A stretch of DNA of 64,000 bases from Neurospora crassa OR74A (taxonomy: Eukaryota; Ascomycota; Sordariomycetes; Sordariales; Sordariaceae). Each line of letters starts with the position of its first letter. Position 1 is the stretch's first letter. The translations under genes were made by a program, and so were the position numbers. Location: the NCBI RefSeq assembly GCF_000182925.2, contig NC_026505.1, positions 2,666,001 to 2,730,000 on the forward strand, given 5' to 3'. Shown here piece by piece: positions 10,736 to 23,041 of the stretch. The notes beneath the pieces are model-generated. The model was not told the DNA's origin. It worked only from the letters and a program-made list of their open reading frames with translations, and did no database searches.

Positions 10736-12844
10736 TCAGAAGACCTCTTGAGAATCGAGAGGTCTATAACCATGCTCAATGGCGGGAGAACCCATGTGAA
10801 GCTCATCAGCCTCCATATGTCGAAGATAAGGGTTCAAGGTAAGCTGCGAGTCTGTCCGCGAACGGGTGATGCCGACAGGTTTGACGATCGCTTTGCGCAC
10901 CGGCGCGGTGTACAGCGGCCGAGGTCGACTAGGTCTAAGCAAGGGTACCGTTCCCTCATCATCTTCTGTACTCTCTCCGGATCGGTTGCTGGTGGAGCGG
11001 CTGGTGCAAGATGGACGAAGGTACCTGTTTTTGTGATCGGAGTCGTAGTCCGGCAAGAGGAGCGTACTACGAGCAAGCTCGTCCAGCTCGTCTTGCTCAG
11101 CCGCACGGCCCAATGGTACATCCGGATATTGCGTGCGGAACTCGATGGTCATGAGCTCCAAGTCACGCTTAGCAGGAGAAGGATGTTTCTTTCTCTCGAC
11201 ATCGTCCACGACTGGGACGTATGAGAAGATAGTAGCAAGTCCAGGAGACAAAGCCAAGGGGTGCTTCTTGGACTGCTCACTGTCAAGGCTCAGGCCCATT
11301 GGTAAACTAGCATCCAAGTCAATGCTCCGGCTTCGCAGACCGCCACGAGACTTCTTGGTAGGACTCTCGCTCGGCGACGAAGTACGCTTGTAGCCCCTTC
11401 GAGGTGTCGACGAGGCAATGGGAGTAGACGGTAGTATCGAGTCTAGGCTGCTCTCCATCACCCTTTCCGATTCGAATGGATTTTGGGATGAAAGAGGCGG
11501 CAACACAGAGTCGTCCACCGAGCCTCCCCGAAGACGGGTTTCGAACTCGGTAAGAGGTCGTCGGAGTGAACTTGGAGACGCAAAAGGATCATCTAGCGAC
11601 CTACGAGCGCGTAAGAACTTGCCTTCCATGAAAACGGGCTTGCGATGAACTTTTCCGCCAAAGATCTTCTGAACCTTGTCTTTGTTCAAGTTCACACCCT
11701 CATTAAGGCGTAGTTCGATCGACTTAAGACCCGACCTCTTCCCTGCAACGCCACTTGGTGCCACAACTTCTGTTTCATCCTCCTCTTCCACGATGTTTTG
11801 TACTTTGGAGTCCTTAGACTGGTTTTTGGGGAAAAGCCGCCGTTCGGAAAGTGCGTGAGAAACCTTCTTGAAAAGGCCGTTCTGTTTGACGAGGCGAGAC
11901 ACTTTTGAAGACGTGCTGCTGGAGGGAATGGCGGTTGTAGTTTGTACAGGTTGTGGCTCTGACTTGAGTGCCTGGGTAGCGGCTAACATCTTTTCGATCT
12001 TCTCGGCAATCTCTGAAGCATCAAGGCCCACTGGCTTGCTCGAGGTCTCTGGGGCTGCATTGGGCTGTTCGTGAAGCTTTGTCAACGGCATTGTTGCTGA
12101 TGCAGGCAGCTTGGTCATCCTACTGTTGGGCGGATGCATCGCCAGGGGATTCAGAGCACCGGTGCTCGACTTTGGGAGCCCCTTGACGTAGTCACAGCGG
12201 GGAGGAGCTAGAGGAGATGATCGCTGGCGAGTGGATCGGCGTCTCGACGACCTTCTGGGTAGGCTGGGCGAGGGTCGCACGACAGGAACCGGTCGCTGGC
12301 GAATCTTTCGATTAGCGGCGGGCGCCTCCTCCACTCCAGCCTCCAGAACAGCATCATCGACTATGCCGGTGTTGTGGATGGGATGCGGATACACACGAGT
12401 AATGGTGCATGCCGTCTCGTCCGGGGCAACATAAGGGGCCTGGTCAATCGGCGACTCCACGGCGGAGGTCATGGTTGTATCTTGAAGCAGCGCGCTGGCC
12501 ATTTCATCAATGCTAGTGCGATTGCGATTGTTGGAAGTGCCTTGACTGGTCCGTTGAGACTGTGTTTCCAGAAGACGGATGGTGGGATCTTCTTGGTGGG
12601 AGGGGTCATTGAATACTGCAAGCGTGGTTAGAACAAGGCCTTTGGGCATCACGGCAGTGAAAGCGCAAGATACGTAGGCTGCTTGTCGGGTTTGTTTTAT
12701 TGTTTGCTGTCTCAGTGGAAGAAAGAACTTGGACGTACCGGTGCTCATGGTTCTGCGCCGCGAAGGCATTGTGGTGTCAGGACGGCGCTGCATGAAAGAA
12801 AGAAGAGATTTTTTCTTGGAGTATGTTACCGTGGTAGAACTCAT
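10736..12844 (-). CDS. Disordered Ser/Arg-rich protein, function unknown
   Basis: Two exons, 12844-12739 and 12615-10736, give 661 residues. The 123-base intron is very clear: donor gtacgt, branch CTAAC, acceptor ttgcag, with codon phases closing. The protein is rich in Ser, Pro, Arg and Lys, with basic patches (RRSSRRRSTRQRSS; KRTSSPSESPTKKSRGG) resembling nuclear localisation signals and Ser-Pro sites for proline-directed kinases. A more ordered middle part (about residues 330-400) includes KIFGGKVHRKPVFMEGKF. No catalytic domain, signal peptide or membrane helix is seen. Three in-frame ATGs lie in exon 1, so the true start could be 25 or 32 codons downstream. It is probably a nuclear or cytoskeletal regulatory protein, but I do not recognise it. 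Confidence 0.75.
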   Translation of the reverse strand: MSSTTVTYSKKKSLLSFMQRRPDTTMPSRRRTMSTGTSKFFLPLRQQTIKQTRQAAYVSCAFTAVMPKGLVLTTLAVFNDPSHQEDPTIRLLETQSQRTSQGTSNNRNRTSIDEMASALLQDTTMTSAVESPIDQAPYVAPDETACTITRVYPHPIHNTGIVDDAVLEAGVEEAPAANRKIRQRPVPVVRPSPSLPRRSSRRRSTRQRSSPLAPPRCDYVKGLPKSSTGALNPLAMHPPNSRMTKLPASATMPLTKLHEQPNAAPETSSKPVGLDASEIAEKIEKMLAATQALKSEPQPVQTTTAIPSSSTSSKVSRLVKQNGLFKKVSHALSERRLFPKNQSKDSKVQNIVEEEDETEVVAPSGVAGKRSGLKSIELRLNEGVNLNKDKVQKIFGGKVHRKPVFMEGKFLRARRSLDDPFASPSSLRRPLTEFETRLRGGSVDDSVLPPLSSQNPFESERVMESSLDSILPSTPIASSTPRRGYKRTSSPSESPTKKSRGGLRSRSIDLDASLPMGLSLDSEQSKKHPLALSPGLATIFSYVPVVDDVERKKHPSPAKRDLELMTIEFRTQYPDVPLGRAAEQDELDELARSTLLLPDYDSDHKNRYLRPSCTSRSTSNRSGESTEDDEGTVPLLRPSRPRPLYTAPVRKAIVKPVGITRSRTDSQLTLNPYLRHMEADELHMGSPAIEHGYRPLDSQEVF

Positions 12845-15423
12845 TCTCCTTGCTAATTAGGCCACGAGATTGTGTTTGCTTCAAAGTTTTTTTTTTAGGT
12901 CTGGAAATTGGATGAGCGAAAACTTGGTTTGGGGTGAAGGAGTGGCTGGGCCCAAGATGGGCACCGAAATGAATCAGGTTTGGGTTGAAGCAGCGGACCG
13001 TGTTGTTGTCCGGGCAATGTGAATCACTTGGACGGCTAATTCAACTGTAACAAGGTCAGTGTCGCCGACTCAATGCTAGCGTTAAGGTGGCGATGGCTGC
13101 GGCGGAAATCAGAGGGGCTTACAAAATCAGGTCTGTTGCCTAGGGCATGTTGCTCTCCCTGCCTATTCTAGACCAGGTGACGAGCAATTGCATGAAGGAT
13201 GACTGCCAATGCGCGCCAAGTTGAGGTTGAAGATGCCTCAAGGGGTCAACGGGAAATGAGCAAGTGACTGGTGCTGGTGAAGGATCGTGGGTTGTGATGG
13301 GGAAGGTTGGAAGGAGGGGAGCGGAAGTGAACCTGGGTAGCAAGTGCTGCCTGCAGAATGAGTTAGTCACGATGTTCTGAAATTTCAGCCAAGAAACACT
13401 CGAGTTCGGCGCCGTACATCATCGGACCAAACGGCGATTGCTGGACTCTAGGGGAAGGTGGTGGGCTTGGGGCATGTTTCTGGCCGTACGTGTTCAGATG
13501 AAAGAGTGTTCGGGTCCGAAATAATCAACTGCATCTTGGGTTCCTGACAAAAGGGAAAACGTGGGCTGTAACGATGGGAGGTAAGTGCATCTCCTTCGAT
13601 CGGTCGTCACGGCAGGCGTACTTGCAACTTCCACTTGCGTTCCTTCCTCCTTGATGCCGACTCGTGATGCGAGTAATATTGGGATCCTATGAGCTAGCAC
13701 TAGGTGTGCAGGGAGCTTTTTGGTACAAGGCTTTGTTTCTTGGACGGAACTTTGATAGCCAAGTGTGAGCCGAGACTACAAAGCATCCATCTTGTCTGAT
13801 CAAGAGTTAATTAAGTGGAACTCATCGCCAATCCGATGACAGACACTCAGTCGAGGATGAACACAAACCGGCCGAGACAGGACGAGAAAGATCAGACGTC
13901 GGATATTCAGTTGAGACAGATCTGATAGGCGGTTGGCTAGGTAGCGAAAGCAGGAATGGCCATCAACCAGTATAAAGGGGTCGTCACGGACATAGTCCTT
14001 ATATAACTAGGCGATGTTACTAAGCGTGCTCGAGAAAAGTTGCACTTGTGGCAAGCTAAAATATCAGAGGTAGATGCAAACAACCGTACATCAAATGGCA
14101 AGTCCATCTCTAGATCCAAAAGGTTGAGACTAGTGAGCAATGAATCCGCCATGAGAGAAACAGACTTGATCGATCAAGACGACAGGATGAGAACAATCGC
14201 AAATTCCCCAGCGTTTCATGTGACCCGTGAGCTGAATCTGCTTGTTCCCCATGGTATACTTGTAGGTGGTTTGAAGCATGTCGTTAGGTTCAAGTGTAAC
14301 GACTCGAGACCTTGCATTCAGGACAAATCTGAACCGCCTACTGCCCGGATTATCGAGCAGTGAAGGAAGCGAAGTCACTCGTGATTATCTGCCCGGATAT
14401 TCAGTATTTCTCGAACGAATCCAGAAAATACTCATTGGAGCCCACAGATCCATCGGAGTCCTTCAAGCGTAAGACTTTCGTGTCTTCAAAGGCTGACTTT
14501 GTCATAGTCATCCGCTGTTGTCTTCAAACTATCACGTAGCTCTTGGCAGGTGTGTCTTTGCGGAGTTGCAATTCGTTTGTCGTTGAAAGAGATGGAGTGA
14601 TTACGTCAGCAGAATAGCCCCTTGCACGTGCTTAGGTCGCTTGCGCCGTTCCGAATGTCAGCACTGCAAGGTCAGCAGGATCCGCGAAAAATCGAACGGG
14701 CGACAAGAACTTGAAGTCGATGTTTGGGGGGAGTGGACGTGCGAGGAGGTGGTGCGGTAGACGCACGGACTGGCATCCACTCTTTTTGAAATCCTGCGGA
14801 TCTGATTGGCGAATGGCCGCTGGATTTGGAAAGAGGCAAGCACTTCTCCGAATGCCGAAGCGGGAAAAGCAAAGTCCAAGGTGAGGAACAAAGCGCCTTC
14901 ATCCACACTGAGAGGTTATAGGTATCCGGATATCCCAAGCACCCGACTCTACTTCACCCACACTTCACTTTCGAGAGGGGACACGCCTCCGTGATAATCT
15001 CCAGATTGACCCTAAACAGGCGGGAACTGCAACTCCATCGCTGTCGCTGTATTCTTGAATCCGAAATTATCCACTTCCAACCTCGGGTCGGCAAACAAGA
15101 AGAGAAGGTTACAGCAGTCCAGACACTGAGCAAGTTCCGCCAGCCATTCAGCGGCACTACCTATCTTTCCCCGGCCTGTCCGCCCGCCACTGCACGTTCT
15201 AAGAGTGTCAACGCTACTACCGCCGCGTACGAATACACTCTTTTCATTGGCCAGATTGGGCTACGGTTGATTTATCATAAGCAACGTATTTATAACGGTC
15301 ACCATTACCTACCTACACCAACAATAACGTCCTTTATCCTCTCTCGCGAGGCACTTTCGAGAGCATCAGCAAGAACAATCGTTGGGCTCAATTTCTGCTT
15401 TGAAACCCCTGTCAGACGACACC
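12845..15423. other. Large divergent intergenic region upstream of hemB
   Basis: About 2.6 kb between the minus-strand disordered protein and the ALA dehydratase gene. Small open frames on both strands are not protein-like. The last 250 bases before hemB contain the expected promoter and a CT/CA-rich leader. No tRNA, repeat array or mobile element was found by eye. Confidence 0.55.
15246..15259. promoter_or_regulatory. Paired inverted CCAAT boxes before hemB
   Basis: Two ATTGG pentamers (CCAAT on the minus strand) lie nine bases apart at 15246-15250 and 15255-15259, about 165-180 bases before the hemB start codon. CCAAT boxes are bound by the Hap/CBC complex, known to control heme and iron genes in fungi. 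Regulation by it here is inference. Confidence 0.35.
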
Positions 15424-16651
<1,228 letters not shown>

Positions 16652-19241
16652 TTTTGTCATCATAAGGGCAGGAGTCAATGCAATGGCTGGCGCAGGGTGT
16701 TTCGGCGTTTCTTATGTTTTCTTATACCAGGTTATAGATCTTACTACGGGTTTGGGGGTTAAAAAGTTCAGGACGGGATGGGTCATGATGCACGAGCACG
16801 TAAAAGGCGTACATACCAATAAACGCACCTCTTCATACGAACTTTGCACCGTCTTCTAAGCATTGAACTGACGAACGATCGCTTCACATACTCATCAAAA
16901 ACCAAATCGCCAACCTTGTCCTTTGCCAAGTTGGAAATACACATGTTCCTTGCACAACGAATGAGCAGTGCATGGGTCTCCTTAGGAAAACCATCTCTCG
17001 ATGTCAACAAAACGTCATCCCACACCTTTCCACCATTGCCATGAGTTCTCCAGGGTGCGCAGACCTACATCATACTGTGTGCCCCTTCAACCCCATAAAC
17101 TACCCAAACGACGGCTTAAGCTAAAATCTACCACGGACAACATATACAGCCTTAACCGTCAGTCAGTTAGAATCACGTAGGTCTGGAATTACTTTGAATA
17201 AGACATGACCGAGTATGGTCAGCACGGGCCATATCAAAGCCACACGTACGTTTCTGCGACTCCTTCTGGTTATCCAAAAGACAAGACAGGTTGTAATGAT
17301 CGTATGCAGGCTATCGGTATAGGAAGACGTGGATGACTGTTGCTACCATTGGCGTTCTTTTTCCTATTTTTATTCGCACCAAAGTTCATACTACAGAATA
17401 TTGGAAAATTTCATATTGGGGTTTGGTGAAAACTTCGTTATATGGACAGGTATACGTATATATGCACAGCTGCCAGCAGGAACTGAATGTATGCAGCTAC
17501 GAAACAACGCATTGCTCTTAATTGTCCGGGACCGGAATCGAACCACTTTCAAAATCAACCGAGTTCCAGTCAAGTAACTGAAGCTGGCATTTTTGCAATA
17601 AGAGTGGTATATATAGTTGCGATAGCATCGCTATCACATCAATGTCTCTTTGGCATATCCTCAGATTCTCCGGTACCTACTTGACCACAGAGCTGATTAA
17701 ATCATTGACTGTGCGGCCGGGGCATAAACAAAACTCGTGGCCTCGATAGTAATCCTCCACTTCCTTTCTATTTCTTTTTCTTCATCTAAAAACACAAGAA
17801 CCACACGATCCCAAATGCATCTACTTTGTTCTCGGACTGACGTCCTGGTCGCGTCTCCGTTAGCACCTCCCGTTACAGCATCAAGAGAGTTCACGAAGCC
17901 CTCTTGTGGCGAGAACACTAAGAGGGAGTGTGCCAATGACAGATACCCGATGATCAGGCAAGTCTTTCTCCCGGCAGCTACCGGCTCATTTCACTTCGTC
18001 TATTCATCCTCAACAAGGATTCGGAAACTGTGGCTCGTTTACTGACGATATTTGGCTGATTGGAAGTTTGTTGTTTAGTTGAAGTTGAAAGAGAAATGAA
18101 AGAGTGTCGAGACTTGGGGGTCATGGAACCCTGGGCTGACCACATGTCCCTTCCGCCAGGTACCGACGGGTATTTCTATTTAACTCTTTTTGTTTGCTAA
18201 TTATTCCCTGAGATCCAGCGAGTGCATTGCCCACACATATGCCTGGCGTATCGAGTTTGTGTATCTGTTCGAGTACCGATTGGAGGTCCAGTCGCCACTC
18301 ATGCATTTCCCCCCATTCCACTAAAAGTCTGACACTGCACCATGCCACTTGATCATATCGCATAAATTCGGGCCACACATCGTTAGATACCATGGCCTAA
18401 CCGGCAGCTTCTTGAATAGCAGTTAGAACAGATGCAGTGATGCAGCTTGAGTGCCTTAAGGTTTGAATCATGGATGAGTTTCGTTCAGCCTGCAGTGGTC
18501 AGCTGAGACGTATGGCCCAAGTTCATTAAGTACTGCCTTGCCGACAGATCTCACATTGATAATGCCCAAGAATCATGACAAATGTGCCAGCAGCACGGCG
18601 CTTGAATGAGTCAATTTATGTAAACGCCGTGGCAGTACGGTTCCAAGGTATTTCCATCTCTGCGATTACAAGACAAGTGGCAATTCCCCTTCTCAACTCG
18701 CAGTACATGCTCCGAAGCGCTTGAAGGGGTACTGTACTCTTGCTGCCTTGCGGACGAACTCCACGAACCGTTGTGGTGTCTACAGGATCTGGTGCTTTCC
18801 AGGCTTCCTCACGTATTCTGTGGGTGCCATGAATCTGAAATATGAGTACAGAAAACTTGTTTACATGCAAACATGCGTCAGAAATCTGGACGACATGTGT
18901 GCCGATAACTAGGTGCCTGGAAGAAAAGAAGACATGCATCACTCTGGCCACCTTTCAAAGGTCTTTTGGATCTGTTGGGCACGGTCTTTTCAGACTTCCA
19001 AAATGTGTATAAAGCACCTCTGGTCCTGGCCATTAGAGTTCGTTTGTCCTCCTCTTTTTTTCTTCATCATCAGATCAGACTTCCACATCCCGATCTCCTC
19101 TTCGTCCACATCACCTCTTCATTCTCAACTTCTCCATAGTAAGTACACACTCGCTCGATATGCCTCAGACACAAGCCAACAGTCTCTAGACAACACGGTC
19201 ACAACTTCAATCGGGCTCGACTGATCAGAAGGCTTGGTGAC
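16652..19241. other. Large intergenic region, no gene supported
   Basis: About 2.6 kb between hemB and the acyltransferase gene. Minus-strand frames at 18121-18393 (90 codons) and 18616-18951 (111 codons) are the longest but match nothing I know. A tRNA-like T-arm at about 17525-17545 cannot be folded into a tRNA. A short perfect hairpin, GATAGC-ATC-GCTATC, lies near 17622-17636. From 19020 on the plus strand becomes C/T-rich, like a promoter and leader; GTAAGT at 19139 and ctgatcag near 19225 could bound a leader intron. Confidence 0.5.
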
Positions 19242-19466
19242 TTGGGTGCTCCAGTCTTCGGAGTTCCCAAATTCGCCAAGTTTTCTTCATGTCTCGCTCT
19301 AATCTTTGTTGATCACGGCGCAGACTTTGCTTTCCCATCCCCGCTTCTCCTATTGAGGGATGGGTCAGCAGCAAGGGTTGAACGCGGACTAAGGGTTCGG
19401 GGCTTCCCTATCTTGGGCTATAGGAGCTTTAGCTCCCTGAGCGTCTCCAGTGATGAGCAGTCATGA
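19242..19466 (+). other. Upstream ORF whose stop overlaps the acyltransferase start (ATGA)
   Basis: A 74-codon frame starts at an ATG 15 bases after a possible leader-intron acceptor and ends in TGA at 19464-19466, sharing four bases with the main start codon at 19463 (ATGA). Such overlap is the classic layout for termination-reinitiation or for repression by an upstream ORF. Whether it is transcribed in the mRNA is unknown. Confidence 0.4.
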
Positions 19467-21523
19467 ATCATACATACACTGAGGAGACATCAAGCGTGGG
19501 TCTCAAACTCAACACAGACAAGGCCTTTTTTCCCGACATCGAGTCCAATGCTGGCCATGAAGAGCAAGAAGTCGGGAGGGCACCTCGACGCCGACAACGC
19601 CGCCACTCCACCGTCTTTGGCTGGTTACCCAGACTAAACATTGGTCTCTTTTCGGGAAAGGCGAGGCATCATGTACCCCATCTAATCGCCTCAATACGTC
19701 CTCTATTACTCCGCTCAGCATTCTTCCTTCTCCCAAGCTTTCTCCAGTCTCGCATACGGAGACGACGCCCCTTTCGTTCCACATTACCAGAGAACCAAAA
19801 GAAAAGGGATAAGGAGAGAGACGATGAGGAACCTCGGACGCTAAGCCCAACGGCGTATCTGGACGGCATGCGCGGCATCGCTGCGTTTTCCGTCTTCCTC
19901 TGCCATCACTTCTACACATGCTTCTTCATCGCCGAAGGCTGGGGCTCGGGAGGGAGCAACTACCATATCCTCAAACTTCCCATTATCCGGCTCTTTTACT
20001 CCGGGCCACCAATGGTGTGTATCTTCTTCGTCATCTCCGGCTACGCTATATCTCTGAAACCACTCAAACTTATCCACTCGGGTGCTTGCTCATCCAGTTC
20101 TTCTTCTACCACAGCTCACTCTGACGAGCGCAACTACTCCAAACTTTTCGAAACTCTTTCCTCGCTTGTCTTCCGGCGCGGTCTCCGGCTCTTTCTCCCA
20201 CCCGCCATCTCAACCTTTCTCATCGTTCTCCTACTCCGGCTCGGAGCCTATGAATGGAACCGCGAGTTCGCTTCAGACGAAAATTTTCTGAGAAACGTCC
20301 AGGAGATCCACTACGAGCGATTCGAGTCCGCCACGGAGCAGTTTGTGGATTGGGGATATGCCATGCTCAACTTTGTGCACCTGTGGGATTGGGATGCGTT
20401 TGCGGGGTCGACGGGGATTGATGTCCATTTGTGGACGATCCCTGTGGAATTTCGGGCTTCCATGGTGTTGTTTTTGACAATACTGGGGACGGCGAGGTTG
20501 AATAGGGGGGTCAGGAGGGGAGTCGTGTTAGGGTGGTGTGGGTTTGCGTTTTTATGGGAAAGGTGGGAGATGTGTTTGTTTTGGATGGGGATGGTGTTAG
20601 CGGAGAGTGATGTGATCAGGGAGATGCAGGCAAAAGGGGAGAAAGAAGGAAGAGTTCAGGGGGTTTTCGCGGAGAGGAACGGAGGAGGAGGAGGAGTGTT
20701 GCCGGTTGTTGAGCCGGTGTTAGCGAGGACGGCAGACGTCATGCCGCAGCAGCGACGTCATCCCCAGCGACACCCGCAAGAGACAATGGCAAGAGGTCCT
20801 GATATATTCTCGGATATGACTATTATTGGGTCCGGAGACGAAACTTCTCACGAGTCTCACCAACCACCGACGCCATCACCGCCGACAACAGCAGGAGCTG
20901 GCAGACCTCTGCCTGCCGGGATGACCCTCTTCCCGACAGTCCTCCTGGTATTTTCCCTCTACCTCCTCTCCCAACCCGACATAAACTCCCACCTCACCCC
21001 AGGGTGGATAACCCTCACCTCCCTAATTCCTCACTGGTGGACAGAACACTACCGCTTTTATCAATCTATAGGGGCAGTCCTCTTCGTCTACTCCGTTTCC
21101 CGGTATCCATCCTCCTCTGATTCCCCCTCCGGCTCCTCATCCCACCCCCGTTCCGTCGCCGGCTCGTGTTCCTCCAACACTGGTCCGACCACCGCCGTCC
21201 CCATCTTCTCTTCGATCCTAAACCCCAAGACCCTCTTTGAATCCTCCATCGCACGACACCTTGGCAAAACTTCCTACGCCATCTACCTTGTTCACGGTCC
21301 TGTTCTTCACACCTTCGGATATACCGTGATGAAGTTCACCTGGACTCGGGTAACAGGTACGGAGACGGATGAGCAGTACGTCACGGGGTTTGTCTTGGCC
21401 AGTCTCGCCGTGGTACCGTTGGTGATCTGGGTGGCGGATGTGTTTTGGAGAGGGGTGGATGAGCCGGTGGTCAGGTTGGCTAGGAGGCTGGAAGAGCGGG
21501 TGGTTGTTGGTATAGGCGAGTAA
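19463..21523 (+). CDS. Acyltransferase-3 family integral membrane protein
   Basis: A 686-residue single-exon protein. Members of this family move acyl groups onto sugars, peptides or other acceptors within the membrane. The hallmark N-terminal motif is at about residues 131-149 (YLDGMRGIAAFSVFLCHHF, with the family's conserved histidine), followed by FFVISGYAIS near 188 and LWTIPVEF near 321. Several further helices follow, ending with the typical KTSYAIYLVHGP histidine segment near 610 and two last helices. The first ~120 residues are basic and cytoplasmic-looking. Between about residues 390 and 485 lies a long low-complexity insert rich in Gly, Gln, His and Pro that the compact family members lack; no splice signals suggest it is an intron. 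The acceptor is unknown. Third-position base use changes from C-rich to G-rich within the gene. A leader ORF overlaps its start codon. Confidence 0.88.
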   Translation: MNHTYTEETSSVGLKLNTDKAFFPDIESNAGHEEQEVGRAPRRRQRRHSTVFGWLPRLNIGLFSGKARHHVPHLIASIRPLLLRSAFFLLPSFLQSRIRRRRPFRSTLPENQKKRDKERDDEEPRTLSPTAYLDGMRGIAAFSVFLCHHFYTCFFIAEGWGSGGSNYHILKLPIIRLFYSGPPMVCIFFVISGYAISLKPLKLIHSGACSSSSSSTTAHSDERNYSKLFETLSSLVFRRGLRLFLPPAISTFLIVLLLRLGAYEWNREFASDENFLRNVQEIHYERFESATEQFVDWGYAMLNFVHLWDWDAFAGSTGIDVHLWTIPVEFRASMVLFLTILGTARLNRGVRRGVVLGWCGFAFLWERWEMCLFWMGMVLAESDVIREMQAKGEKEGRVQGVFAERNGGGGGVLPVVEPVLARTADVMPQQRRHPQRHPQETMARGPDIFSDMTIIGSGDETSHESHQPPTPSPPTTAGAGRPLPAGMTLFPTVLLVFSLYLLSQPDINSHLTPGWITLTSLIPHWWTEHYRFYQSIGAVLFVYSVSRYPSSSDSPSGSSSHPRSVAGSCSSNTGPTTAVPIFSSILNPKTLFESSIARHLGKTSYAIYLVHGPVLHTFGYTVMKFTWTRVTGTETDEQYVTGFVLASLAVVPLVIWVADVFWRGVDEPVVRLARRLEERVVVGIGE

Positions 21524-22149
21524 TGAAGATGGTGGGAGTAGTTTGGCTTTTTGGGAACCACCAAATTGGCTGCTCGAGCGAACGGCTTGGGATATCCAGT
21601 TCAAGTGGGATGATCCATCTAGTTGTGTCCTACCTTCCTTTCTCTTCATTCTCTCCTCTTTCCTTCTTCGTACGCTTTTGCCTCTTTTCTTCCTCCCAAA
21701 TCATCTTCCACCTCGCCTTTTGCGACAAGGAGCACTTCAAGTCTTCAACCACGATCCATTGTCGGGTTCACCTCTGGACTTTCTTTTGTGCTCTTCAATG
21801 GAACAACAGTCGCAAAGAAGAGCACCGAGTAAGTGTTATTTTCTCCCACTACATCAAAACGAAGCGAGCGCTAACTGACTATACTCGAGCATCGACCGGC
21901 GGGTACCCAAGGACAAGATCGTTGGGGTTTACCCCTGAGTAGATCCCAAAGACGTTCAACATCAAACAACTTCACCCCTGAGGAGTAGGAGCACGTCAAA
22001 AAAAAACCCTCCTCTACGGCCAAGAAATACCGTCGTCGTTCCTCAGGGGATACACTCGGAAAGCTTATCCAAATACTTACTCCTTCTTCCTTTTTCCTCA
22101 ATCTTTTATGGGACAAGTTCAGACAGTCTATGAGACCTTGCCACCGACT
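21524..22149. other. 3' flank of acyltransferase gene, noncoding
   Basis: About 0.6 kb with a pyrimidine-rich section (21630-21720) and small spurious frames. It leads into the inverted repeat and the three-copy repeat array that follow. No gene is supported. Confidence 0.5.
21975..22049. repeat. Inverted repeat (10 bp arms, possible nested hairpin)
   Basis: CCCCTGAGGA at 21975-21984 is answered by its exact reverse complement TCCTCAGGGG at 22040-22049. Just inside, GTAGGAG can pair in part with CTCCTCTAC, giving a longer imperfect stem. A related half-site, CCCCTGAG, lies just upstream near 21935. It sits immediately before the three-copy repeat array. Confidence 0.5.
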
Positions 22150-22400
22150 CACTCATCTGTTTGAACCGGTCGTAGACGAGCATTATCAGATCGTTTCAAA
22201 GGATGCAAACTGTTGTTTCGGCGGCTCAAACGGGGATGCTTTTCCGCTCGTTGTTCCGATGAAGAAGCAATTCTCGGAAGAACAACAACGTTTGTCCTCC
22301 CGAACAACGAGAGGGTATTACCATTGGGGGGGGATCTGGCAGGCCCCTTGCGGCCAAATTCAGACCGGCAAGCAATATCGCATTCTCGAGCTGTCTGAAA
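22150..22400 (+). repeat. Repeat family copy A (most diverged)
   Basis: First of three related noncoding copies. It shares GGTCGTAGACG near 22168 (block 1), a 40-base block at 22236-22278 containing GCTCGTTGTTCCGATGAAG (block 2, close to copy C), and AGGCCCCTTGCGGCC at 22341-22355 (block 3). In block 2, TTCCGA (22254-22259) and TCGGAA (22274-22279) form a perfect six-base stem. It is followed at 22506-22532 by a long T-rich run. Confidence 0.65.
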
Positions 22401-22505
22401 ATGTTCGTCCTTTGTCGTCTTGGCCGCCGCCGTTGAGACCGAAAAGAAGGCCATCCTCGCTCGATGGCCAGCGGCTGATCGCCATCTACCATTACATACA
22501 TCACC

Positions 22506-22532
22506 TTTTTTTTTTTTTCTTTTCTTTTTTTT
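22506..22532 (+). repeat. T-rich run after repeat copy A
   Basis: A tract of nearly pure T, broken by a few C, about 105 bases after the last block of copy A. A similar T-rich tract follows copy B near 22986-23008. It could be a Pol III-type terminator or the tail of a short element on this strand, or simple polypyrimidine. Confidence 0.5.
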
Positions 22533-22706
22533 TCCCTCTCCTTCTTTTTGGGCTTCAAGTCTTGGGCAGTTTTTCTTTCCCCAGACACAGACGGCGAAGG
22601 GGCATTAGTCAGTACTGGGGATATTATCTTTTCTGTCCGCCTTGCTATTTTTGGACCATATCCATATCATGTTTGACTTTAACGCTAACGCACCACAATC
22701 TTCCTC

Positions 22707-22945
22707 ACGGCTGATTTGGTCGTAGACGGGCAGTGCTAATCCTTCAATGGACGCGAGATAGGTGTTCGGGTCCATTGTTGCCTTTTTTTTCGATTGTTGC
22801 TCGGATGGAGAGTAGTGCTTGGAGGAACGGAAATGTCACTTGGACAGTTGAAAGTGGCTATTGGAGGATCCGGCGGGCCCCTGCGGCCGAATCATCTAGA
22901 GGGATGATAGGTGTTTTGCTGTTGTCGAGCAGGTTGTTATTCCCT
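22707..22945 (+). repeat. Repeat family copy B
   Basis: Block 1 (22708-22753) matches copy C at 45 of 46 positions; block 3 (22863-22896) matches copy C at 33 of 34. Block 2 is more diverged, mostly by C/T and A/G changes. TGGTCGTAGACGG near 22716 resembles a Pol III A box, and GTTCGGGTCC near 22761 resembles a B box, about 45 bases apart. A T-rich run follows near 22986-23008. Confidence 0.75.
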
Positions 22946-23041
22946 AGTGTATGTAGGCTTCATCTGCTTCTTGTTCTCTTTCTTTGATTTTTTTTGTTTT
23001 GTTTTTTCGAGTTGAGGAGATTATGTAAAGGTACCTCCCTC

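Noticed and set aside
17520-17600. Minus-strand tRNA-like T-arm (GGTTCGATTCC followed by GGTCCCGGAC)
   Set aside because: The T-stem pairs poorly and no matching 5' acceptor strand (GTCCGGG) or D-arm lies at the right distance. It may be a coincidence or a decayed copy, so it is not called as a tRNA.
18121-18951. Two minus-strand frames of 90 and 111 codons
   Set aside because: Neither has a recognisable motif, and I found no splice signals joining them into a longer product.
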